Assembly: GCF_026151205.1 (NCBI RefSeq)
Contig: NC_087084.1
Location: 12,427,453-12,491,452 of the forward strand
From: Bolinopsis microptera
Lineage: Eukaryota > Ctenophora > Tentaculata > Lobata > Bolinopsidae
Reading direction: 5' to 3'
DNA: 64,000 nt
Below are positions 33,897 to 44,900 of this stretch, piece after piece. The notes beneath the pieces were generated by a model, which saw only the letters and a program-made list of their open reading frames with translations, had not been told where the DNA came from and did not search any database. Position 1 is the first letter of the stretch, and each line of letters begins with the position of its first letter. Position numbers and translations under genes: made by a program.

Positions 33897-34235
33897 TGAG
33901 ATATCACCTTAAACACAAAAAAATATCTCCAATTCGGTGGTTTGCGGTAGTGGTACCAAGGCATATATCATTATATCTTTAAGACAAATAATTTGTGCAA
34001 GTTTGGGTGAATTTTTATGTGCCAAATTTGAGATATCACCTTAAAGTTAAACACAAAATCATCTCCAATTCGGTAGGTTGTAGTAGTCGGTACCAATGGC
34101 CATATTTTTGGAGATCAGAAATTACGATTTCTTGAAACTTTCTAGGTAGTTAGAATTAGATAGCTTTAAGACAATAAATTTGTCAGTTTGGGTGAATTTC
34201 TATGTGCCAAATTTTGAGATATCATCTTCAAACCA
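33880..34235. repeat. Diverged tandem repeat, three units
   Basis: Units begin near 33880, 34012 and 34195 with TTTCTATGTACCAAATTTGA (variants TTTTTATGTGCC and TTTCTATGTGCC), followed by GATATCA(C/T)CTT. The first two continue with ATCTCCAATTCGGT and a GGTACCAA word. Spacing is 130-185 bp. Confidence 0.7.
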
Positions 34236-35050
34236 AGGAAAATAGTGCTGTCGGACAGATGTCTCTGTCGGACAGATGTCGTGTTACCTTTCTGATTATG
34301 TCAATATTATTCTAATTCACCGGAAACTTCTACCACGAAAGCTTAGTTTGATATAAAGATCAAACGATGTTATATCGTTCGATCCTTATTTATAAAAACT
34401 ATGTGTATATATTCAAGTGGGAAAGGCAAGTAATTGGTCAAGGTTAAGCAAACAAATCGATTAATATGTGTTAGACTTAGAAGGGTATTTTGTATCAGTA
34501 TTACACGGTAAACTGTAAAGTCTCAACTTGACAGTGTCGTTCACGGAGCACGGGTGTACTGTGTGGCCCAGTGTCGGTTGTATTTCCTGCCAGTACCCTA
34601 TGTCCTCCAAAGGCTGAATATCCGTACCCGACTCTAGTTCTAGATATCATGATACTTTAACTCAACCAAGTGTGATCTGGCAGCGAAACATTCAAGTTGC
34701 TGAAGCACTTTATTTCAACTCCCGTTGAGATTTATCTTAACATGGCTGCAAACCTAGTTCTACAGCATTGTCAACTTACAATTTCAACCATCATTGAGTT
34801 ATTTGTTCTCACAGCAGGATGCGTTTGTTAAATGGTATAAACTGCAAAATAATATTAGATTGTAAAAGTATAAACCATTCCGTTTGTATAAACCATTCCG
34901 TTGACCACTATGTCGGCCACTCCGTTCAATAAATCATTTAGCTAACCACTAAGCCACAGGACACGCCGGAATCGAGGTGAACTTTGACCATCCGAGGTTG
35001 ACACTTGCCGGGATTTCCTCGTCTCAGTTGTGGCTTAGAGTCATGACAAC

Positions 35051-35166
35051 CACGTGACAACCACGTGATAACCACGTGACAACCACGTGGTAACCATGTA
35101 TGAGCACTTGGACACGTGACAGGTTTGTTTACTTTTTGTAAATACACTTTACTCATATAGCACGTG
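35051..35166. promoter_or_regulatory. CACGTG E-box array upstream of collagen C
   Basis: CACGTG occurs at 35051, 35062, 35073 and 35084 in an 11-bp tandem unit (ACCACGTGACA), then at 35113 and 35161. The array lies 460-575 bp before the collagen C start (35626). The A/B promoter region has four CACGTG motifs at wider spacing, so a shared bHLH regulator of the collagen cluster is plausible. Tandem spread of one site could also explain the four close copies. Confidence 0.55.
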
Positions 35167-35625
35167 ATTGGGTAAAATAACAAGCACCCGATTGATCGGT
35201 GCTACTGAACGTGGCGAAATGGTAAGCCGCGGATATTTTTGTTAAATGGTATAAGTTGACGATTAAAAGACATAGTGATAGACAGTGTATTGCTTTGTCT
35301 TTATGTCGAGCTCCTTTTTATTTTAAATTTCGAAAATTTGTTATTCAATTACCGTCTTTCCTAGTTTAATAATTTATTAATTTTAAGTTTAAAGTTTTAA
35401 CTCACGTTTTTATAACAAACCATTTGTTACTTTTATTAATATTAGGAGCATTTTAAAAGTGTGACTTATTTAATAAGCTCAACATGTTGACTTTCGTCAG
35501 TAAGCAACCGAAACTACCGAAAGTTACCTTAAAAACGTGCTTCTATTTATACATTCCAACCAGCACTGATAATTTAATATTAAGTGAATGGTGTTACTCG
35601 AACGCTGCCACCTAAGCTCGCAAAC

Positions 35626-35981
35626 ATGTAAGTTTTTTGAGGTTATCGTGTTTCCCCCGATTACAATTAACCATTTAAGTATTTAGTGGTTGATTATGTG
35701 TAGCGTATTTGTAGAACCGGGAAGTAGTACGTATATAGTAAGTATATAGTAAGTGGTAAATAAGTAAGTGGTAAGTATAGTAAGTGGTAAATTAGTAGTT
35801 TATATAAACTCAGATAATGTGAGGACTATAAAAGTACACATAAAAGTGCACATTTATGTTTCTGTGGATTGTAATATTTTTAAAAACAATATGCTTGTTC
35901 TTCAGGGAAACACGATTTCTAGCTTTGCTATTATTATGCCTAGCTACTGGAGTCCTGGCTAAAGCTAATCGAAACAGAAAA
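35626..35981 (+). CDS. Collagen C exons 1-2: start codon split by an intron, signal peptide
   Basis: Exon 1 ends with AT (35626-35627) before the donor GTAAGT. Exon 2 (35906-35981) begins with G after CTTCAG, restoring ATG and continuing [20 protein letters not shown], a textbook signal peptide. No other ATG gives an open frame with a signal peptide here, so the split start is well supported. The donor of exon 2 is GTAGGT at 35982, and exon 3 continues in phase 0. Confidence 0.82.
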
Positions 35982-38900
35982 GTAGGTCATCTTTAACGGA
36001 ACATATCAAAACAAAATTTGCCGAATGATACTTAATCATAAGCAATATTTAATCATTCGATATTATGAAAATATAAATTATTACAACCTTCTGTAAAAAT
36101 GACACCACATAATTTAAGCGAATCTATCCAAACAGGCAAAAGCAAAAGAGGCAGAACAAGTGCTGGGAGAAGCGGACCCCTACAACTACGACCCTTACTA
36201 CGCCTCAGGGGGATATGGAGCTGGTTACGGATCCGACTACTCGTCCTCTCAAGATCAACAGAAGCTTCTAGAAGAGTACTACGCTTCCTTCCCGCAGGAT
36301 CCTGAGTGTAAGAACTGTGAACAGAGACCGTATATCGTGAAGGGGGATGCGGGGACTCCGGGTAAACCAGGCTTCCCTGGACCTCAGGGAGAGGCGGTTA
36401 GTAGCTTACTTTTCATTCACTTTTTCATTTAATTTAATTTAGTGAAACTCAATAATAGTGATATGTTTTTTTTAATCATTACAACTTTGCTTGCTATTGC
36501 AAACCACAAAAAACCATGAACAACTCTGTCTCCAATTGAACTACTCCATACCTTATCTGTAACCCTCATTTGCTCATTTGCTCATTTGCTCGTCAGGGAA
36601 CTCCAGGAACACCAGGTTCACCGGGTCGACCAGGAGACAGAGCAAGTAGTGGTAACCCAGGACCCAGGGGACAGACAGGTTCTGATGGACCTATGGGACC
36701 TAGCGGTCAGAAGGGTTTCCCTGGAATGAGAGGCAGACCAGGTTTGTTATAATCTGTAGATAGATTATAGTGCGTTTAAAATTGAAGTAGACAATCAATT
36801 GTATCATAATGATGTGGTAAATTATACACGGTGGTTGTATTGATACAACTATTAAAGTTAAGCGAAATTTCACTGAGCCATACAATTTAATGAGTTAATA
36901 GTAAGTGGTCCTCCAAATAACTGACTAGAAACTGTCCCTGCAGGAAGACCTGGCAGACACGGAGTTGATGGTAACCCCGGACAAGCTGGTGTTGACGGGT
37001 GTAACGGTACTAGAGGAGAGTTCGGAGAACCTGGTACTCCCGGATCCATGGGCACACCGGGTCTAACTGTGAGTTTGAACTAGATAGGATTTTGGTGCCT
37101 AAGTTTAAAATCCCAAAAAAATATTTTGAAACTTAAATGATTTGTTTTGGGCCGATTACAATAATTCACCGTAACCTAAATTACACAACTTTATATTTTC
37201 TCACAAATCTCTTATGACAGGGAGACCCAGGTCGTCTTGGGAGGGGTGGATCACCAGGCTCCCCCGGAAAGAGAGGAGAGCCTGGAGACCAGGGACGAGC
37301 TGGTGAGCCTGGTCAGAACACAGAAAGAGGAGAACCTGGTGAACCTGGTGCTGATGGAGCTCCTGGCAGAGCAGGATTTCCTGGCACTGCTGGACGACCA
37401 GGTCAGTTTATCGTAATATAATTTTTATCAAAACAAACCAATACAATATAAAAATAATTTTCTCTGATAATGTTTGTCTCCTGGATACTTTTCTCTGATG
37501 TCTTTGTTCATTTCTGTAGTTTTCTTTCCATTCAAATTTTCTCATCGGACCCTTATTAAAGAATAAATAACATTATTGTGACGAAATTTCCATCTAGGAG
37601 GTAGAGGAGAAGCGGGACAGTCAGGAACCCCTGGTAGCCCAGGTACAATTGGTCTCCCGGGTGATGGCGGTGAAGGAGGAAGGGACGGAAACAGGGGTAG
37701 ACCTGGTTCAATGGGAGACATGGTGAGTCTAGTTCTCATCGCCAAAATACTGTAGACAACCACAGCACCAAAATATATGACGAAACTGCTCGTATTTCAT
37801 CTGACTAACAAATTGCCGTGTTCAGGGTAGACCCGGAAGACCTGGTGACCGAGGAGAGCCTGGGAGGGACAGTATTCCAAGCACACCTGGTGGACTTGGT
37901 GAACCTGGAGACCGGGGTAAAGATGGCAGACCTGGCAGAAATGTGAGTGGGTTATTTGAATTCATGTTCTGGCATAATTCCATTGTCATGAAACAGACTA
38001 CTAAAGGCAATCGACAAAAGTCTAAGTAGTGGTAAAAAGATGTTTCTCACTTATAGATAAAACACTTGATATTATACACAACCAACCAACTATCACAGGG
38101 GTCCCCAGGAAGAGGAGGATCCAGAGGCGGAACCGGACAAAGAGGGTTACCTGGTGAGACAGGTGAACCTGGTAAGAGTCTGCGAGGAGCACCTGGAGAA
38201 CCGGGGACCACTCCTAAACTACCTCCTCTTAGGGGACGAGGTGGACTTCCGGTGAGTTATTTGACATGTTGCTGTGTAATGTTACTATGGGGTTTGGTAC
38301 AATTTTAAGGTGTGTGAGCTACTAGAAAAGAAGTGTTCCGGTGATAGCTAGCAAAATTTTATTAACAATTTAACAAAAGTCTTGTAAGAAGACGCAAAAT
38401 GTTTTGTTAATAAATTGTTATCTTATGCAACAGGGAGATGACGGAACCCCCGGATTAAACGGAGAGCCCGGAAGATTAGGAACGCCAGGAGGCCCTGGTA
38501 TTGATGGTATTGCTGGCTTCCCTGTAAGTATCGTCCTTCCCAAACTCTTTGCTACTAATGTATTAGCCTTGACTATTTTCATCTGGACAAAACAACTCTT
38601 GCTAACCTATAACAGATGTCACATGACCCCTTTGTAAAGTTGCTGGTAGTATCTAACTCGTCCCTGATCCCGGATATATTTCAGGGTACCCCAGGACTAA
38701 GAGGAGCACCCGGGAAGAGAGGAAGCAATGGAAGACTCGGAATCCCAGGTGGGAATAAATTACGTCTATTTGTTTGGTATCCGTAGGATTTTAGGAGGTT
38801 CTGTTTCTGAAACAAATATGAACCCGCACTAGATTGTTAATTTAACACAAACTTTCATGTCCCTATCATACTTTTTAACTGGTGTTCTGGTTTTCACAAA

Positions 38901-41900
38901 ACTAACATCTCACAGGAAACAGAGGATCTCCCGGAGATCTAGGAATTATGGGAGGTCCCGGAGGAGCTGGACTACCTGGCTCACCTGGAAGAGGTGGAGC
39001 ACCAGGAGAACCTGGCCGCCCTGGAACCACTGTGAGTCTTATCAATATGGAGAAGTCTTATTAATATGCAAACATGCATCTTACTGTAAAGCAATACAAA
39101 CTGAAACCGGTCTCTGAACGTGCATAATATAAATATGATTTTATACCTGATCAGTTAACTTCCGCGATTAAATAAATTAGTTTAATGAAAGTTTAACTTC
39201 TGAACCTGCAGGGATTCGCTTTACCTGGTCGACCGGGAGAACCTGGAAATGATGGGCTATCCGGACAACCAGGACTCCCTGGTGCCCGGGGTAACCCTGG
39301 TGAATTAGGAATGAGAGGTGATTATATAGTTGTATGTTGTTCTGCTACAATTCTAACGGGTGATGACTAAAAAATGGGACTTTTTTCAAGGGTCTTTTTA
39401 GTGTCGATAAAACTATTTTTGGTTCAAACCAATGAAACAGCGTTGTAAAACGGGCAATTTTGAACGAGTATGGTCAATGACAAGCGCCCATGAGCCCATT
39501 TTGATTTGTTCAGGAGGGCTTCTTTCATCAAGCTCAAAAATCCGTCTGTACAGTTGGGCCTAAAATCGTGTTGGCGCAGTCTCTTCTTTTGTGCCCTAAG
39601 GCCCATGTATGCTTGTAAGCCATATTCCGGGCATGTACATGTGTTGCCAGGACTCTAAAGAAGTCCTCTATGGGTTGAGATTGTCAAAATTTACTTTGGT
39701 CGATAACTTTTGGGACGAAATTGGCCCTTATGGCAAATAAAGATGTGGTTTTCCCTGAAAAATACGATCTAGCCCCATCCTAACGAACCACCTTCCACCC
39801 TTTGGGGATATTTTCTTGTAGGAACAACACCTGGCAAGGTTTCAAGCACTTTGATTTTTACGTGGTACCATTATAGACCATGCTAAAGCCGATAGTTGAC
39901 CTAGCCTCGATCTTTCACACGGTAAAATTTTACCCCTCAGGTGGTTTTGAGCTCAAATATCTTCTTACTGGTTTTAGCTACGCTGATGGGTGTTGAACCC
40001 TCGTCTTAAGCATAACATTCGGCATACTCTCTGCTAAATATTTTTTGGTATGGAAGCTTTAACTACCTGTGAGGCGACTTCTGTGAACAGAGCTTTACTG
40101 TAAAGTTTTTATAGGACCCCTCCCCTAGTTCGAGACCATTATCGGGGACAAAGATCAACCAATTTTATCAAATGGGGGTGGAAACTGTTCGAGTATCGTT
40201 CAGAGTAACTGGTGGTTGTGGTAAATTATCAAAATTTTGTTCAGGTGGAATCTGAGGGCTAAAAAACATGTAGTCCCATTTTTTATTCATCACCCGTTAC
40301 TGTTACTTTATCAATACGTCAATCCTACAACTGTACTGCTTACCCCATTTTATGAGTTTATTTCAGTTAATATTCGGTTAAAATTAGATTATTTATATTA
40401 TATATATTTTGAAATAGGAATGAGAGGTGATTATATAGTATTCTGATACAGTACTGATATTATTTCTTCTTCGTTGGAGGCTGTGGTCATTATCACTATT
40501 AGATGGATCATGACCACTGTAAGATAGAGCATTGGAGCCCTGTGCTTACCCCGGTAAAATATTAATTAGTGGAGAAAAAAGTTAAACTTTTTTTTCTCCG
40601 CATTTGGCGAATCGTTTTGTTGCTTGTATGAAGCCAATGATCCTTGGTAGTGAGAACTTGTCCACTATGTCTGTCACACTAAGATAGAAGGAGTAAAAAT
40701 ATCCTCCTTGTTGGTAAGACCACTTCGGGCACTGACCAATAAAGTGGTGCATTGTCTCCTCTTCCATGAGACAGTGTGGACAAGTTTTAGGGACCGTTGT
40801 CGGCTTGAACTTATTAGTATGGTAGTTTAGTTCACAATATCCAGGAAGGAATTGTGTCGCTTTTCTTGTGCTCTCTTTGCCAAGTTTCGGGATTGATCTG
40901 GTGAACTTGTGTCTCCATACTCGTTTGAAGTGAGTGTTGGGCAACGTTCTCCATCTTTCCCTCATTTTCTGATGACTTATACTCCGCTGCCGCAGCACTT
41001 GAGTGGAGTCCAAGTTATCAGAGCCTTTTTTGGCAAGAGAGTCAAGTACTGATATTACTTCGTTACTAATACATTATACAGTAATACAGTACTATAACAG
41101 TACTGCTACAGTACTACTACAGTACTACTACAGTACTACTACAGTACTACTACAACTGTGCTGCTACAGTATCGCTACTTCTGATTACAAGTTTATTTCA
41201 GTATATATTCGTTTAAAATTAAATTATTTAAGTTTCAAATTAACCTAACAATATTTTTTATCAGGAACCCCCGGTTTACCCGGTGCTATGGGAGATCCAG
41301 GTTTGGACGGTGCACCCGGTCTGGACATGCGAGGATTACCAGGTCTATGTTGTCCTGAACTTATATAATATTTTATTTTTTCTGCTCAGAACATATGAAC
41401 TGTACTTTCAAATCGAGCACTATAAGATAAAGGGAAACGTTGTCAATCAGTAAATAAAAACTGAATCCGGTCTAACATCAGAAAAAGGAACACTTTTTAA
41501 AAAGTGATACGTTTTAAACATATCGAATTTCCCAGGAATGAGAGGAGAAGATGGTGCTGATGGAGAAAACGGAGAGCGAGGAGAGGCAGGTACCTCTGGA
41601 GCACCAGGAATTAACGTAAGCTTCTAAAACAAAGCAAGACTTCGTCAATGTGCCTCGGTTTTGGGGTTCAATTCACCATTTTAACAGTCTGATCAATGTT
41701 TACCCCTATCTTACCCCTCCCTTTGCCAGGGTATTGACGGTCTCATGGGGGACGGAGGACTGCCCGGTTCCCCGGGACGAGCTGGTGTCCCTGGTACCCC
41801 AGGCCAGGGTGGAGAGCCTGGGTTAGGAGGAGAACCTGGTTCACCTGGTAGAGATGGGTTTAACGGAGTGAACGGTCAGAAGGGTACATCAGGTTAGTTA

Positions 41901-44900
41901 TTTAGTTAGTTAATTAGTTAATTAGTTAATTAATATTTTTAATTGTTAGGTTACTCTCTGTAGACAATTGTGAGTAAAAAGTTCACGAAACAATGAGTGT
42001 ATAAAGACAATGAGTCAATGAGTCATTAAACTATCAAGACAATGAGTCATTATGTTATTAGATTATTATAAGACTATCGACTAGATTATTATTAGACTAC
42101 CGACCTAATCGAATGTCCGTGTAGGAGTGAACGGTATGCCCGGAAGACCAGGTTTGAGAGGAATGGGAGGAACCCCTGGTTTGAGAGGAGCTCCAGGAGC
42201 ACCTGGTACTGCTGGAACTGATGGTACTCCTGGTGAGAGAGGACTTGATGGCACTCCTGGCTTAAATGGACGAAAAGGTAGAGAGTTTTAGGTTCAAAAT
42301 ATTGATAAACTCAATTAAATTGGAGTGAAATGTCTCTTTTGTGAATAGTTGTGCAGTCAAAGGCATTATATGTTACCTTTTAACTTCTTTTAGGTAGTCC
42401 AGGAGAAGATGGACGGGACGGTAAAGTACGTTACGCTCAAAAGGGAGAAAGGGGAGACCCCGGTGCTGACGGAGCTCGGGGAGCACCAGGTAATTGAAAA
42501 AAGAACGAAATAAATAAATAAAAAAGAGGTAATAAATCGTTTAAATCTGTCATCTGAGTGACAGTACGCTTATCACCTCCAAATTGACGCGCTCAGAGCG
42601 AGAAAAGATCAAGATGTTGAAATTGTTTATTTATACATGGTTAGTTATACCTGACACTTGTGTCAGTTGCTTACCATATTGGCGGTATACAAGCACATTA
42701 TTTCATTTCATTTCATATATTTTTAAAGTAGTTATATTTCCATAATATAGTTCAAAGCTTCAACAAGTAATTACGAGTGTAAAATTTTACTGACTGGGTC
42801 TTGACCAATGACCAGGTGACGATGGTTTGCTGGGATCTGGAGGAAGGCCTGGTCTGGATGGACTCGCTGGAATGCCTGGACGACGTGGAGGCAGAGGAGA
42901 GCCTGGAGTTCCCGGATATGATGGTCAACCTGGCCTGCCTGGAGAATTTTCTTACGTGAGTCAATTTAGATCGCCAAATAAAGCAAATTGGCTGTTGTCA
43001 CAATGTTATTTACATATTACATAAATCGATTTATATACTATGATATTACTTTTTCAGAAAATTATCCTTTGTATTCAGGGATTCTTGTTCACTCCACATT
43101 CCTACTTAGGGCGCACCTGGAGCTAATGGAGCACCCGGAACTGATGGAAAACCGGGACTACCCGGTCGACCAGGACTTGGTGGTGACAGAGCAGCAAATG
43201 GTATTCCTGGAACTGATGGAAACCCTGGTAGTCCAGGTATGAGCCGGTTTAAACTGATTCTATTTATAGAAAGTTTATAAACTTTCTAAAAGTTTACTAA
43301 ATAGCTGAATAGAATATTAATATCAAGCATTTTTTTAAAGTATAGTAGAAAGTCTCGTAGGAGACGCGGCTAATATATATTTACGGTTATCAGCCTAACA
43401 TTTAAATGACCCTCCTAAATGTACAGGATTGCCTGGTAACGGAGGAACTGACGGTACACCGGGTGAAGTAGGAGATATGGGTAACGCCGGACTTCCGGGA
43501 AGAAACGGATATCCTGGCCGACCTGGATACAGAGGTATGTAAGATTTAGTGATTTGGTTTATTGAGAAATAATAGACTTTTGGCACCTTGCTTTAGGCCT
43601 CGCCTCTTTAACCAGAGGATTTGCAGCACTTAATGATACCCTAGTATCCTATTCAGCTTCTTGAGAGAATAATGAAGTAAATGTAACTTTCATTTTCATT
43701 TCCCATGATTGTTTTGATAATAATTATTATTATGCAGGAGACGCAGGAAGCACAGGAAAATCAGGGTCACCAGGACAACCAGGGTCACCGGGAGGTTCAG
43801 GACTTGATGGAGATGCAGGACGTAACATGGCCGGAACCCGTGGAGCAAGGGGAGACCGTGGTGAACCGGTTAGTGCATCAGTTAATTAAGTTCATCTCCT
43901 TGTAATGTGCAAATAAAACTGTGCTCCTAGTTTTCTTGTACTCTAATCTAACACTGTGTCATGAAAATCCCCAGCTTAACGGGGAAATGCCTATCCAATT
44001 CTCAATCTCCTCTTACAGGGTACACAAGGAACTGAAGGTACTAATGGTGATCCCGGAAGAGACGGAAACCCCGGACGAGATGGACTTGCTGGTCGACCTG
44101 GATATGCTGTGAGTACATGAAGCATATTGAGTAACATAACTGTAAAGGACATTATTCAGTACTTTTTGTCGTTCACGATAATACAACCCTTAAATGACTC
44201 CAATCACCTTAGTTCCCAAGTGTGAAATAGAAATTAACTGATTAAAACTATCAGGGAAACAGAGGACTTCCAGGGACCCCGGGAACACCGGGAACCTCTG
44301 GAGCAAAAGGAGAAAGGGGAAAAAAGACCGTTATTCCTGGAAAGCCTGGAAATCCTGGATATCCTGGACGTGGCTTCCCTGGCAGAGCTGGCCTCCGGGT
44401 ATGTTCAATTCTATTCTGTATTTCATTAGCTATTCACCCCATCGTACCTTGTAATTACGCTAGTATAAAGCCAATTTAAAAAGTTGGTTGTGTCTAACAC
44501 TTATTTAAACGAAAAATTAACTCCTTCACCAATACAGGGAGATCCTGGAACCGAAGGAACACCAGGTAACCCAGGACAGCCTGGTGACAAGCTGGAGCTA
44601 GGACCTGGACCTGCTGGTAACCCTGGTTTACCAGGTCGACCAGGATCTAGAGCAGCCGGTGGAGACGCTGGTCCTCCCGTGAGTAATTCTATTACATACA
44701 TAGCTGCTTTTTATTAGATTAAATTTTACTGTAAGTTCTTAATCATTATAATTTACAGTGAGCACATCAAATTAATACTATCATCATAATTCAGGGACCC
44801 CCTGGACCCCCAGGTTATGATGGAATCTCTAGAGATGGATACCCAGGAAGGGCCGGTACACCCGGTTACCGAGGAGAATCTGGGCGTCCAGGTACTCCTG

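Larger units (their letters stand above)
39306..41264. repeat. Tandemly duplicated intron 13 of collagen C
   Basis: The 25-bp sequence spanning the end of exon 13, its donor and the intron start (39306-39330) is repeated exactly at 40415-40439. Both copies are followed downstream by similar sequence ending in GTTTATTTCAGT and TTAAAATTA (40350-40395 and 41188-41225). The whole intron appears duplicated, the first copy interrupted by a TA-flanked element and the second by a LINE tail. The copy at 40415 gives a spare donor without a full exon. Confidence 0.7.
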
